Assembly: GCA_029204225.1 (NCBI GenBank)
Contig: CM055106.1
Span: 44,647,313-44,711,312 of the forward strand
Reading direction: 5' to 3'
DNA length: 64,000 bases
Origin: Diphasiastrum complanatum
Taxonomy: Eukaryota; Streptophyta; Lycopodiopsida; Lycopodiales; Lycopodiaceae
Part shown: positions 45,556 through 58,705 of the stretch, piece by piece
How positions within the stretch are numbered: position 1 is the first letter of the stretch
How the letters are laid out: each line of letters starts with the position of its first letter
Notes under the pieces: model-generated
The model's database searches: none
What the model was told of the DNA's origin: nothing
What the model saw: only the letters and a program-made list of their open reading frames with translations
Translations under genes and position numbers: made by a program

Positions 45556-48500
45556 TGACTTGCACCACATTGAAATGATTTTCTTTTATCAGAAAGATGA
45601 AGGATCTATTCCTTTCATTACACAATGTCGGAACAGAGAATGCAGGATCAGCAGAGAAGCAGCTCACCTACCTATTAAGAGCTTTACCAAGATCTTTCCA
45701 GACAACCCGAACATTGCTAACGAAGGATCCAGCAATGACACTCGAAAAGGCAGTGATCAAGATTCGAGAAGAAGTCGAAGCCCGTGAGCACCTTCATCAC
45801 AAGGACGTTTTTGATCAAGCTGTCTATGGCAACAAGGAGAAGCCAAAGAAGCAGTTCAAGCCTAAGAGAGAGTCAGACCGAAAGCAAGATCGAGACCAAC
45901 AATCAGAGGGAGCCAACAAAGGCGGTTGGAACAACAAAGACGGTTGGAAGAACAAAGGAAAGCCTAAACAACAGAATGGCGACAAGAAAACATGTGTGAG
46001 ATGTAGACGTGAAGGACATGCTGTCAATTGATGCTGGCTCAATCCAAAGATTGAGTGTATCCATTGCCACAAGAAGGGCCATGCAGCCATATATTGCTAC
46101 CAAAACCCGAGGAACATGTAGCCTCAAGGGAAACGGGAGAACAATAATAGTTCTTCATTTTTTGAAGAGCCAGAAAGCTCCAAGATGGGCAAAGATAGGT
46201 CGAACAGTGGAAATTCGATGGCCTATTTGTGTACAAACGTGTGTGCAGCCTCCACATCTGACACACAAGAGGTGATCCTTGATACAGGAGCTACTTCACA
46301 CTTCATTATATCAAGATGAATAATATCTGATTTTTGAAGTATTGATCCATCAATATTCATAGTACTTGGAGATGGATCAAAACACCGAGTGAATGGTATT
46401 GGTCCGTTATGGCTCAATACAAACGGCAGAGACCAACAACTCAAAGATGTTACCCACACTGCAACAAGATTTGCTATCAATAGCAAAGATAGCAGATGTT
46501 GGGATGCATGTGACGTTTTCAGACGAAACATGTATTGTCGTTGAAGCCAGCACCAGTACGTTGATCACACAAGAAAGACGCAAAGGAAACCTGTATCATT
46601 TGAGGGTACGCCTACCAATAGATCAAGCACATCAAGCCCATGATTCTAAAAATGTTCTATGGCACATGCGACTATGCCACATGAACTCAATGGCATTATA
46701 TCAAGCAAGCCAACATGGAGCTATCACAGGAGTAAACATCTCGAATGCAGCTAGTTTGACCACTTGTGACGCATACATGAGAGGGAAGATGTCCCAAATG
46801 CCATTTACTAGAGACTCCTATAGAACAACAAAGATTCTGGAGCTGGTACATTCGGACATCTGTGGACCTTTCAATGTGATCTCAGTAGGAAGCTCGAAGT
46901 AATATAACCTTCATTGACGACTACAGTAAGTTCGTCCGAATCTACTTCATTCACAACAAATCAGAGGCATTCGACAAGTTCACTAAATATGTGAACTGGG
47001 CATAAAGATGCACATGAAACAAGGTGAAGCATATCAGAATAGATCGTGGTGGAGAGCACATCTCAAACCGATTCACTGATTTTTGCAATGACCAAGGAAT
47101 CATTCACAGAAGGACAACATCCTATACACTGCAGCACAATGGTGTTGCAGAAAGAAAGAACGAGACTCTCATGGAAGCCGCAAGGTGAATGATGGCCTAT
47201 TTGAAGGCACCAAGAGTGCTATGGGCTGAAGCAGCAACTACAGCTACCTACATCCAGAATAGGATAGGCAAATCAGGTGTTCCTCATACGACACCACATG
47301 AACTATGATGAGGTAGAAAACCCAATCTGACACATGTTCGTATTTTTGGCTGTGCAGCTTATGCACATATTCCTAATAAGCTTCGAAAGAAGCTCGACGA
47401 GAAGGTCGAATTAGGATACCTCGTCGGATATGACAACCATTCGTCATTCTACAAGATTTACATGTCAGAAATGAATCAAGTGAAGACTATCAGAGACATC
47501 AAGTTCGATGAGACTAGAACAATGGTCGACAATGATTCTGCTAGCTATGAAGTCCTAGGGAAGCAATATTATTACCTACCAACTATGACAAAGGGAGCAG
47601 AACCCGAACAGTCAGACGAAGATGTTCGAGCTCCACATCAGCTAAGCAACAAATTTGATGAAGAAAGGTTCGCAAGCCTACCCGCTGCTAGAACTCCTGT
47701 AAACCGAAATGGTTCTGGATCTAGCCAAAGAGACAAAGGTAAGAGCATTATAGTACCAGAAGAATCTCCTAGGAGATCAACGAGAGAGCGAAGAGTGCCA
47801 ACAAGATTTGTGCCAGGCAGCTCGGCTTCTACATATGAAGAATTTTGTGGATTCAGTGGCGAACCACAAACATTCGAGAAAGCCATTGACAGTCTAGAGA
47901 AGGACAAATGGATCCAAGCCATGAATGAAGAAATTGAATCCATGAAGAAGAATGAGATATGGACACTGCAACCAGTGCCAAAGAAATGAAAAACAATGCA
48001 ATGCAAATGGGTTTATAAACTCAAGTATGGTTCGAATGGAGGAAATGTTTCAAGATTCAAAGCCAGACTTGTAGTGAAGGGTTTTTCTCAGAAGTACGGC
48101 ATCGACTACATTGAGACCATCTCTCCAGTGGTGAAACATGCTTCCTTACGCCTACTATTTGATATGCAACTGCATACGACCTCAAGATTCACATCGTTGA
48201 TGAGAAGACAACATTTCTGCATGACAAATTAGATGAGGAGGTCTACATGGATCAACCTCCAGGTTATACCTCCGAATGACTTCCTACCTATGCAAGCCGA
48301 ATGCACAGGAGTATCTATGGTCTGAAGCAATCAGCATGACAATGGTATAAGAAGAAAGATCAAGCCTTGAGATCCTTAGAATTCGAGCCATTGATAGCCA
48401 ATTCCACTGTTTATGTGAGAATCATAGATGGGGAGATCATCATTGTTGTTGTGTATGTGCATGACACCCTGATACTATACAGAAGCGAAGGCCTGATTGT

Positions 48501-49690
48501 AGGAGTGAAGAATGAGATCTCGAAACATTTTGAGATAATAGACCTAGGAGAAGCCAAATGTTATCTAGGCTTGCAGCTGCAACTATGACAAAGGAAGGCT
48601 ATACCTTCATTAGTCAAGGTACACCCAAAAAATCCTAGATGATTTTGGGATGATAGATTGCAAAGGGACAAATACCCCAATGCTTGCAGGGACAGTCCTG
48701 ACAAACAAAGATTGTTCGAAGATAGAAGAAGAGCAGGAGACAATGCAGCACATGCCTTACATGAGACTAATCAGATCTTTGATATACCTAGTAGACAACA
48801 CATGCCCCGACATTGCTTATGTCGTGTCCAGAATGAGTCAATTCAGCACAAATCCATTAGCACACTGAAAGATCGCAAAGTGAATCTTACAATACCTTCA
48901 GTAGACAAAAGATTATGGGCTGTTTTATTCTTGTGATGTAGGTTTCCAGATGCACTCCTACAGTGATGCTAATTGGGCATCTCTCAAGGATGACTGTAAA
49001 AGTGTCTCAGGAGGGTGCACCATTGCAACAGGCACAACAATTCTCTGGGTCAGCAAGAAGCAGACCATTATAGCTCAATAATCCTGTGAAGCAGAATATG
49101 TTGCAGCCACGAAGATGGCCAACGAAATCACATGGTTGAGACAGTTCCTCGACGGACTGGGTGAAACCACATTGCAATCAAGTATTACTTGATAAGGAAC
49201 CTGGTCACTAGAAGGGAATTGAAGACCAGCTTCATTGGCACGAAGCAAATGGTGGCAGACATCTTTACCTAGGCCCTAGACAAAGTTTGTTCAATAGGCA
49301 AAGGAAGAGTCTGGAAGTTATAAAGCTACCACGCTTTGAGAGGGAGCTGAAGAAACAAATTGTTTCTGGCCACAAAGCTATGATAGCTTTAGAGCTCAAG
49401 GCAGAAGAGAAACAAGTGAGTTGTGTGGTCGCGAACAAAAAAGCTTCGAGGACCAAAGACATGAAGACGACGGTCAAACGAACATGAACACGAATACGAA
49501 CACGAACAGACATGAACATGAACATGAACACGAAGATAAAAGGTTTGTGGACCCAAGGTGACCAAATGACAAAGCCAAAGGCACAAGAAGATACAAAGAC
49601 CCAAACGACGACGGATCTCCACGTGTGAAAGGACAGATGAGATCACGGAAGTACCATGAGGACGTCATCCTCTGGAGACTGACAGGATAC
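45556..49690 (+). mobile_element. Copia element interior, truncated in gag, to RNase H
   Basis: Plus strand: gag C-terminal half (LLRALPRSFQTT, 45,597 on) with CCHC knuckles (CVRCRREGHAVN and CIHCHKKGHAAIYC). A protease site follows (LDTGATSHFI near 46,280), then integrase (LWHMRLCHMN, ELVHSDICGPF, 46,393-47,300), the RT linker (RRSTRERRVPTRF), RT ([19 protein letters not shown], 47,996-48,590) and RNase H (48,650-49,480). No 5' LTR; the 3' LTR is at 49,691. It belongs to the same family as the minus-strand array at 27.7-31.8 kb. Broken, roughly ten interruptions, old. A GAACACGAA-type repeat lies before the LTR (49,482-49,535). Confidence 0.92.
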
Positions 49691-49925
49691 CGTTAGGACG
49701 TGCCTAATTGTTCTTGTGATCTCCTGATTTGCTAATCGTGTCCTCCTCTCGCACACTGGTTTTTTACCTTTTCGAATGCATAAGTAAATTCTATGTAGGT
49801 CAACAGTGTTTGTCCTCACTTTGGAGGATTGTAGATCCTGTCACAGAGGGCTGTAGACCCGAGGACAAAATCGAATTCCATATGGGTTTGTTTCTGTGAG
49901 AATCTCAACAACGGGTATCATAAGA
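49691..49925 (+). mobile_element. Copia 3' LTR (plus strand)
   Basis: Starts near 49,691 (GTTAGGACGTGCCTAA, matching TGTTAGAACGTGCTTAA of the LTR at 28.26 kb) and ends CTCAACA at 49,910. GGGTATCATAAG follows, a degenerate match to TGGTATCAGAGC. About 220 bp. It shares CTACAATCCTCCAAAG-type blocks (reverse strand) with the array LTRs. Confidence 0.65.
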
Positions 49926-49974
49926 CAAAACAATTTGTGTTTGGATACCCACTACACCCTTATCAGCAAGGAGA

Positions 49975-50612
49975 TTTTCCAACATTAATGATGGTACCAA
50001 AAACTCCACTGGCATTACAACATCCTAACCATAAGCCAGTTGGAATTGCATTTGATCAGTGCTTCCCTCATATGCTGTCCTAAATGCCCACATAGCAGCA
50101 TGTAGTTTGTGTTTCCAATTAGATCTGCTGGCTTCAACTGTTTTTGTGATAACACTAGATAGGATTTTGTTAGATGACTCTGCCTGCCCATTACCACCGC
50201 CCTGTGTTGCAAGTCTTATTAACTAAATAGAGCAAGGGTTGATGGTCCGTATAAAATGCAAAATGTGTGGCCATAAAATAATGCCTAAACTTCTTAACCG
50301 CATAAATCATGGCCAGTGCTTTCCGCTTTGTGGTGAGTAGTTTATTTTTGAGTTGCTGAGCTATCGGTTGAGCAGTTGGCTGACAAAAAGGATTGGAAAG
50401 TCCTTTTTGCACTCTCCTGGCTGGGTTAAGATGGCTCCCACTGCATACTTTGATGCATCAGTATGCACATGAAACTCTATGGTCCAATTGGGCGATTGGC
50501 GCTGAGATCAATGCATCTTTTAGCTTTTGGAATGCTTGTAAGGCTTCCTCTGTCCAATGTGATTCTATAGTGAGCTTGTAGATTGCTCTTGCTAATTCCA
50601 CAATATCTAGAA
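49975..50612 (-). mobile_element. Ty3/gypsy fragment: RNase H and integrase C-terminal parts
   Basis: Minus strand: RNase H side (ALQAFQKLKDALISA, KRKALAMIYAVKKFRHYF, FYTDHQPLLYLVNKT) and, further 3', an integrase C-terminal segment (EASRSNWKHKLHAAMWAFR, VVMPVEFLVPSL). The latter is close to that of the gypsy fragment at 8,887-10,480, so they are one family. Parts between RNase H and the integrase end are absent. Broken. Inserted between copia LTRs. Confidence 0.8.
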
Positions 50613-51004
50613 TGATTTGTGAAAGTTTTTAGATCCTTAAGATCCAATCAACTTGAAAGATCTTTGGTTAGAAAGAGAAATACACTACCAATCTCACTAA
50701 TGTAGAAAAATCAGCATCTACACACAAATTGAAATGCAAACACTAATAGAACTTGATCAAACTTGAATGAAATGATAAAGTACTGATGCTGTCTATAAAA
50801 AACTAGCAAGCTACTGTATTTCACGTGTGTGGATCCAAAAATAACAACTATAGATCATTCTACACATAAAATTGCATGCAATCACAAGTATAGTGCACCA
50901 ATGGATAGTAGAACCCAAGTGAAGCATGTATAAGCATGAAATAAGATAGCGCCAAATATGGAAATATAGCAAATATGATTAAACTAGTTGAATCTTTCAC
51001 ACTC
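50613..51004 (-). mobile_element. Copia 3' LTR (minus strand)
   Basis: Begins on the minus strand TGTGAAAGATTCAACTAG (about 51,004) after the purine-rich GAAGAGGGAG, and runs to about 50,613 where gypsy sequence begins. The start matches the solo-type LTR at 31,841. It contains a TTTTTATAG promoter-like motif. Confidence 0.65.
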
Positions 51005-52984
51005 CCTCTTCAACTAGTTTTAGCATAGACTTTGATAACACTCCAAGTGATGTCTTATGCTTCATGAACAAGTCATTTCCCAATGCTTTGGTGAAGATCT
51101 CAGCTACACATTCCCTTGAAGACACATGTTGAAGCTCCACCTCCTTTGCAATGTCTTGCTCCCTCACAAAATGTCACAATACCACTTCAATGAGCCATGA
51201 AGAATCAAATAGAATGTAAATGAAATGATTTCAAGATGCTTCCAACTCTGAAATCTCTAGAAAAGTATAGCAAACAAACAATGAATGTGAGTGAATAACA
51301 TTTTCTTGCATGTCTCCAGGCTTCTTTGTCCTTTGTTGCCATGTATCCACCATCAATCTCCATGAATGGGCCTCCGTCTCCATCTTGCCACAAGATTCCA
51401 TCGTCACTTGATGACTTAACCATGAATGAGTGACATAATGAGCCTCCAATAGCTTCATTTCCATTAGCAAAACCAGACAAGAATGCTAGTACAAATCCAA
51501 CATCAAAATGATGCTTACCAGTATAGCTAGGTTGACCATATCTTGACAATTTGCACACATCCACATGAAAAAGCTCAAACATGAGATAGAACATGTAAAG
51601 TAAACTTGAAAAACACTTTCTTGCTGCTCCTTAGACCTTACTTCAGCCTTCAATAAGCTGCAAAAACAGATCCATAACATCTTTGCCAATTACCTCTCCT
51701 TTGATGCTCTTGACTAGGTCCAAATTGCCACCTTCCCTTTTGACTAGTTGAAGCGCTTTCAGATCAACCTCTTGATCTTTAAGTTGACCATAAAAGTCAT
51801 TGAAAAACTTTGTTTTCCATATCCATTAACTGATTTTACATCAAGATAACATCCATCCACTTGCATAGCACCATCTACACAAGAAGATCCTCCAAAAGAT
51901 GTTCCACTTGATCTACACTTGTAAGTTCATCCAAAGAGGTTAGGAAAGCAACATAATTTTCAGAAACCACTTTCTTACCCTTTTGATCATATGTGAGCCT
52001 TGATGATGTTCTCCTTGGCTTTTGACTTGATGAAGGTCCATCATCATCACCATCCAAAGTAGGATCCTTTTTTATTAACATCAAGAATGTTAGATCCATC
52101 CACACCACTATCAATCATGCTTGAAGACACTTTTGGAATGTTCCTCTCATCAAAGATGGCATCTCTACCAACAATCACTTTGTTAGTAGAAGGAATGTAA
52201 ACCTTGTAGGCTTTACTCACCTCACTATATCCAGCAAAAATACCTCTTCTTGAAGATGGATCCTCCTTGGTCCTATCATCAAGAGTAGTGTTCACATAGC
52301 ATGTGCATCCAAAGGTTCTTAGAAAGTTGACACTCGGCCTCCTCTTGAATAGCATCTCAAAAGGTTTCCTTCCATCCAAAATAGCACTCGGCCACCTATT
52401 GCACCAGAAATTGGCACACAACAAAGTTTGATCCCAAAATGGTTTGTCAAGATTAGCACTTAGCCTCATGGCTTTGGCACTTTCAATTAAGGTCATGTTC
52501 TTCCTTTCAGCCACTCCATTTTGTTGTGGGGTCCTTGATGTTGTATACTCCCTCTTGATCCCATGCTCATCACAAAAGGCCTTGAACTTGGTAGATATGT
52601 ACTCACCACCATTGTCACTCCTTAAGCACTTGATCTTTGTGGAAAATTGATTCTCCCTTGCATTATTGGACTTGATAAAGACACCATACACTTCATCCTT
52701 GCTCTTTAGTAAATAGATCCAACAAAATCTACTAAAATCACTAATGAATGTTATATACATCTTAGCTCCACTATTGCTAATTGTAGTAAATCCATGGATA
52801 TCCGAATGTAGAAGTTGAAAAGGCTTTGTAGATTTAGATATAGATCTAGTATATGGTAGTCTATGTGACTTAGACAAACCAAAGACTCACAAACATGTTT
52901 GATGCCACTTAAGGAACTAATCCACCAAGGATCTAGATCTCCATCATTAGCAAGCAACTTAGAATTTGCTTCGAATAGGAACAC
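51005..52984 (-). mobile_element. Copia fossil carrying ~0.7 kb of unrelated sequence
   Basis: Minus strand: protease-side linker and integrase (52,984-52,047: SRFCWIYLLKSKDEVYG, RTPQQNGVAERKN, FLRTFGCTCYVN) and the start of the RT linker (to about 51,875). Then about 51,175-51,860 has no copia similarity. The RNase H C-terminal end follows (VREQDIAKEVELQHV, AEIFTKALGNDLF, to about 51,005). It is very close to the copia at 35.2-38.5 kb (long stretches differ by only a few percent by eye). RT proper is absent. Broken. Confidence 0.85.
51175..51860 (-). other. Foreign segment inside the copia fossil, coding-looking, unidentified
   Basis: Minus strand carries a 129-codon frame at 51,594-51,205 (YGQPSYTGKHHFDVGF, GFANGNEAIGGSLCHSF, ILWQDGDGGPFMEIDGGY) and, upstream, a shorter coding-like stretch (FFNDFYGQLKDQEVDLKAL near 51,800). 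These have no copia or gypsy motif. It could be a captured piece of a host transcript, or another element's ORF; the family is not recognised. Confidence 0.45.
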
Positions 52985-53652
52985 AGATCATGCTACACAG
53001 TAACATGCTCTCCACATCAAGCTCACATAGCAACTGTATTTCTTAAAATGAAATTACACTGTACATATAGTTCTTCACTCAAGCAACCCATGCATGACCC
53101 AGATTGTTGTTGGCGGATGCATGTCCCATCTATTGCCTCGTGGCGAGGCCAACTGATCCTTATTGACTGATAGGACCCATAGTACAGTAGCACAGTGATT
53201 CTACTTTAATTTTAACTCTCTCTCTTAAAGTAGAGTCTACTTTTTATACAGTCATATACATAGCTTTAAAGTCAACAAACTTTAAGTACAGAAAGCTTTG
53301 ATCTAAACTTATCAAACTTTTCTCCAACAACTGGCTTAGTGAAAATATCAGCTAGTTGTTCTTTTGTACTACAATGAACAACATGAATTTCACGACTCAG
53401 CAGCCTCTCACATATAAAGTGATACTGAATCTCAATGTGTCTGATTCTCGCATGGAACACTCGATTCTTTGCTAGCTGAATGCCACTCTGACTGTCGCTA
53501 TGTAAAGTCGTGGAATTTTTCTGCTTCATGCCAACTTCTTCCAAGATTTGTCTCAACCATATAGCCTCATGTGCTGCACTACACATTGCCTTATACTCTG
53601 CTTTTGTGGTGGATAGAGCAATTGTACTTTGCTTCTTGCCATCTAACTTTAA
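52985..53652 (-). mobile_element. Copia RNase H end with probable 3' LTR
   Basis: Minus strand: RNase H (KQSTIALSTTKAEYKAM, AIWLRQILEEVG, HSDSQSGIQLAKN, ADIFTKPVVGEKF) ends at 53,272. A purine-rich GAGAGAGAG tract near 53,215 and LTR-like noncoding sequence down to about 52,985 follow. It is a different copia family from its neighbours. Broken; the 5' part is missing. Confidence 0.75.
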
Positions 53653-53955
53653 TAGTATTCAGCAAATGTCAGCTCAGAGTCTAGTGCAAGATCTGCCTTT
53701 AGTCAACAAGACAACTTCTCCATGCGAAAGCTATATTATTAGCAAGCATGCTAGGAGTCCCTTCATTTCAGACTCAGTTCATACATCCAAGGGCTTGCTT
53801 GACCTTGTACATAGCAACATTTGTGGCCCGATGCAGATTGCTTCCACATGAGGAGCTCTCTATTTTCTAACCTTCATCGACGACTTCTCTCGAAGGACTG
53901 CAACCTACTATATGAAGAACAAATCCAAAGCATTCAAGTTCTTCAAGCAGTTCAA
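53653..53955 (+). mobile_element. Small copia integrase fragment (plus strand)
   Basis: Plus strand reads the copia integrase pattern LLDLVHSNICGPM then TFIDDFSRRTATYYMKNKSK, opposite to the copia pieces on both sides. A short fragment trapped between two minus-strand fossils. Confidence 0.75.
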
Positions 53956-56900
53956 GGTGTCTTCAGAAAACCAGACCCAGAGGAAGTCAATGCCTTGTAC
54001 TCGGCTTCACAAGAAGATAGTGAGATAGTATCTTGCTTTTTGGAAAGCCAAGATATTACTCCTCCACAAAGAAATGTTGCAAATGCACTAATGGACTTTC
54101 TCTCCATCTTGTCACCTGCAAAATCTGAATCCGAGTAGGCTCTCAAGTGCAAGTTAGATCTTTCATAAAGTATGCCAAAAAATCTAGTACTAGAAACATA
54201 TCTAAGCACTCTCTTGGCACTTTTTAAATGATGCACTAAAGGAGCTTGCATACTTTGACTCAACTTGCTTACACAAAAACTTAAGTTAGGTCTAGTGATG
54301 GTTAAATAGATTAGGGAGCCAATAAGCTTTCTAAAGAGGGTGATGTCCTCAAAGGATGCTTCATCACCTTCATTAGTTGCTTTCACAACATGTTGCATAG
54401 GGGTGTCAATCCCCTTACAATCTTTCATACCAAACTTTTCAAGAATGGAAGTAGCATACTTAGATTGACTTATGAAAGTACAATTGCTACTTCTAGACAC
54501 TTCTATCCCAAGTATAAACTTTAGGGAGCCTAGATCTACCATCTTGAATTCACTAGATAAATCAACTTTTACTTTGCCTATGTCTTCATCATCATTTCTT
54601 GTCATAATGTCATCAACATAAAGCACCAAATGATGATTTTTCCTTCATTACATTTGAAATATAAAGAAGGTTCATAAGCACTTACTACAAAGCCAAGGGA
54701 ATAGAGAAAATCATGCAACCTAGAGTACCAAGCTCTAGGTGCTTGCTTCAAGCCATATAGGCTCTTCCTTAAGTAGCACACTTTTTGCTCCTCACCAACC
54801 TTGATGAAGCCCTCGGGTTGTATCATGTAGATTTCCTCTTCTAAGAAGCCATTCAAGAAAGCATTTATCACATCCATTTGATACCACTTGAACAAAGTAG
54901 CAATGCAAATTATTAATCTAATAGTTACAAGCTTAGCTACAGGTGCAAATGTTTCTTCATAATCCAATCCTTTTACTTGAAGAAATCCTCTAGCAACAAG
55001 CCTAGCCTTGTACTTACTAATAGATCCATCTTGATTGTACTTTATTCTATAAATTCACTTACATGCAAGTGGCTTCTTCCCTCTTGGAAGATTCCAGTAT
55101 GATTTTTTTCTAATGCATCATACTCTACTTGCATTGCATCTCTCCAACCTTTAGATCTATATGCTTCTTCAAAAGATGATGGTACTTCAAGCAATGTAAC
55201 TAAGAAGGAGTAAGAGGTATAAGATGTAGAGTCTTCCTTTTGCTTTCCCTTGTCCACATAGGTGAGCCTTGAGGGCTCGGCCTTGCTTCTTGTTGATCTT
55301 CTCGGCCCCCTTTGACTAGGATCTTTGTCTCCATCCTCGAGTTTGTCAAGATCCTCCTCGAGTTTGTCAAGATCCTCCTCGGGTTTGTCAAGATTTTCAA
55401 TGCATAATGGGTTAGATCCATTAGACAAGCTTTTAGCAAATTGTGACTCATCAAAAAGTACATCCTTGCTTACCTTTACTTTCTTGGATATAGGATCATA
55501 TATCCTATAGCCCTTGCTATTTTCTCCATAGCCAACAAAAATCCCTTTGAAGGAGGTAGCATCTTCCTTCCTTCTTGTCTCCAAAGGGATGTGGACATAA
55601 CAAATACATCCAAAGATTTTAAAATCTTTTACATTGGGTTTCTTACCAAACAAAGCTTGATATGGTGAGATCCCATCAATAGAACTACTAGGAAGTCTAT
55701 TACACAAGTAATTAGCATAAATTATAGCTTCTCCCCAAAATGAGATGGGAAGTGATGCATCAAGTCTTAAAGACTTTGCACATTCACATAGGCTCCTACT
55801 TTTCCTCTCGGCCACCCCATTTTGTTGGGGTGTATAGGAACAAGTGTATTGCAATTTAATGCCATTGATCTCACAAAAGTCTTTCATTTTATTGGAGGTG
55901 TACTCTCCTCCATTATCACATCTTAGTGCTTTGATGGAAGTACTAAGTTGCTTCTCAACTAGAGACTTGAACTTAATGAAAGCTTCATATGCAAGACTCT
56001 ACTCTGATAGTAACTCAATCCATGTGAATCTAGTACAATCATCTATAAATGTTACATACATCAAGGCACCTCCATTACTTGCATGTGAAAAACTATGTAC
56101 ATCAGAATGTATGAGATCCAAGGGAGAGGGAGATCCTGATGAAGATCTCTTGTAAGAATATTTGTGTGACTTTGCAAGGCCACATGCCTCACACATCTTT
56201 CCACACTTTTTGAAAGTTTTTGGTAGGCCGAGAGCTAGTTCCTTGCTTGCCATTGACTCCACAGATTGAAGATTAGCATGGCCTAATCTCTTATGCCAAA
56301 GCTCCACTTGAGATAGCTCCTCCCTAACCAAGTTCACACTTTCATTTGCAACATTAGCATCCAACTTGAAAAGTCTACCTTGCTTAATGCCACTAGCTAT
56401 GCACTTATCATTTTTCAAGATGGAACAAACTCCATTCTTAAAATGTACATCTAGTCCATTGTCCATTAATTGTCCTACACTAAGCAGGTTTCTTGAAATG
56501 GTAGGAACATACAAAACATTATCTAGATCTATCCTTTTAGATGTGCCTAGCAAAGAGGAATAGATCCTATACCATCTATCTTGCATTCTTGATCACTAGC
56601 AGTGTATATTGACTTCTTAGAGTTATTACAAGAGAGAAGAGTAGAAAAATAATGCTTGTTAAAAGACATGTGGGAACTAGCCCCATTATCTATCCACCAT
56701 GTGTCTTGACTTGAAGTTGGTGTAGATGCAACCATTAAGGATGTGTTGAATCCATCCTCATCTTCTTCCTCTTGAGCAATTTTCCCTTGATCTCCATTTG
56801 CTTGTTGATTCTTCTTCAAGTAACATTCTGAGGCAAAGTGTCCTTTCTTCATCTCAGCCTCCTTGCCTTGATTATTCTTGAATGGATGTTGTTTCTTCTT

Positions 56901-57330
56901 GCCTTTGGATGTAAAATTTGCTTTCTCCTCTCCTCCATTAAGTGACATGCCTTCCATTCTTGTCTTGAGGTGTAGGAGTCTACTCTCCTTGGACACAAGA
57001 ACATTGTGCAACTTTTCAATGGATGGAAGAGTGTCTTGAATAGCAAATGATTGGACCAAGTTGGTGAACTCATCACCTAGGCCATTCAATATGATTTGTA
57101 CTAGCTCTTGATCTTGGATCTTTTCTCCTATAGCACTCAATTCCTTGTTAAGAGATTTGATCCTAAGGACATACTCTTGTCCCCTCTCTCCACTTCCTTT
57201 CATGCTTTAAAAGACTTGATTCCTTAGCATGAGGATTCTTGAAGTGTTATTGGATTCATAGATACTCTTTAACGAATCCCAAGCCTCTTTTGATGAGGCA
57301 CAAGAAGACACCTCCTTCAAGAGGTCATTG
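53956..57330 (-). mobile_element. Copia fossil, gag to RNase H, no LTRs seen
   Basis: Minus strand, 5' to 3': gag (to about 57,330; IILNGLGDEFTNLVQSFAIQ), zinc-knuckle region (GHFASECYLKKNQ) and protease (WWIDNGASSHMSF, near 56,690). Integrase follows (LWHKRLGHANLQS, CGLAKSHK, TFIDDCTRFTWIELL, 56,586-55,999, and TPQQNGVAERKSRSLCE, 55,887 on), then the linker (RRSTRSKAEPSRLTY). RT (54,967-54,602: YEETFAPVAKL, LYGLKQAPRAWYSRL) and RNase H (54,629-53,956: VLYVDDIM, SDSDFAGDKMERKS) complete it. A Lys/Leu/Glu repeat (DKLEEDLDKLEED) sits in the linker. About six breaks; fairly long frames suggest middle age. Confidence 0.93.
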
Positions 57331-58640
57331 CAAGGAAGACACAATAATCGGACTAAGATACAAATTGAATAGCAAAAATCTCAAATCCTAGACAAACATG
57401 CAACAAACTTCACCTTACAAATTAGATTGCACAATTGTGACTAGACATTAACTCAAGAATTGGCTATGTAACTAATGTGGTCATAGAAAGAGAAAATTTA
57501 AAGTTGAATATACTCAAAATCCAATAAAATCTAGTGCATGAGGAGGTCATGAAGGATCATTTGAAGAAAGAGCACAAAGATAAACTACAAGAGCTTAAGT
57601 GATCAAGCAGACGCAATAAGACAATTTGTAGAAGCTAGAGCCAAGGCATCTAAGTTGTTGGAAAAGGCCTTCCAAGAAAAAGTGTTTGAGCCATAATATC
57701 AACTCAACTCATTCTCGCAAGACACTACACCTTTTGTCATCTCAAAATGTCCCAAACCACCTACCACAATGTCTTCAAAAAAACTTAATGGTATGAAATT
57801 GAATACAAATGGTTTGAGGTCTCCTACAAGCAATATCTACTCCAAAGAACTTGTTGATACAAGTGAAACACACCATTATTGTATGTTTAATCTAAGTGCA
57901 AGAAGTTTCACTTCTAAAACTAGTCTTTCTTGTAGCTTGGCAACTAAAATCAGTTGCTCAAAGGTCAATATTTCCTTCAGCTTAGCAACTATACTAAATT
58001 ACTCCGAGGCTAATGTTCTCTTTACAAGATTTCATTAACATTCTATTTGATTCTTCATCACAAGTCTCCCAAGGTTTTCAGCATAATATCTGAGTTTTAT
58101 TTTTGAAATCTGCAATTATAGTTCTGAGCTCCAACACATATGTTATCATGCATCTTGTTGGATTTTCACTTTTTCGTTATTTTTATCCGTAGCCCCAACC
58201 TTTGGCATTATTCAATAATCCATTGTTTCCATCACACCAAAATTTAGGAAGTGGGTTGTAGATCTAAGACAAAGAAAGGTTCATATTTGTGGATTCTACT
58301 TGATAATTTAAACCATTTGTCCACTAATCAATATGAAATCCTTTTATCAACACCAATAATTTTTGGCGAATTTTGTCTATTAAAAAGATACAAAATTATC
58401 ATAAAAAATTTCAACAGGGCTGCATAAATGCCCAGTTCCACAGCATACAAAAGAAGGAAAATGGAGCCTCCAAATCTATGAAGTCCCGAGATGATTGATC
58501 TAAGAATGATGGCAGACAAAAGTATATGCAAGAAAGTTTGAGATACAATTAAGAATGATGCAATTGTAGTACATAAGTGTGAATCTTCATATTCATTTGA
58601 GGCTTGAACTCTTTCAAGCTTCCTTACAGCATTCGGGAAT
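57331..58640. other. No supported gene
   Basis: An 89-codon frame at 57,769-58,038 has no recognisable motif (Ser/Thr/Lys-rich). The remainder is AT-rich. The right part may include the 3' untranslated region of the minus-strand SDR gene, whose stop is at 58,706-58,708. Confidence 0.45.
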
Positions 58641-58705
58641 TACTCATATCTTCGCAAGGAGGTTGATTGCCATAAATATCAACAACCCCTTGGAAAGGCA
58701 GTAAG

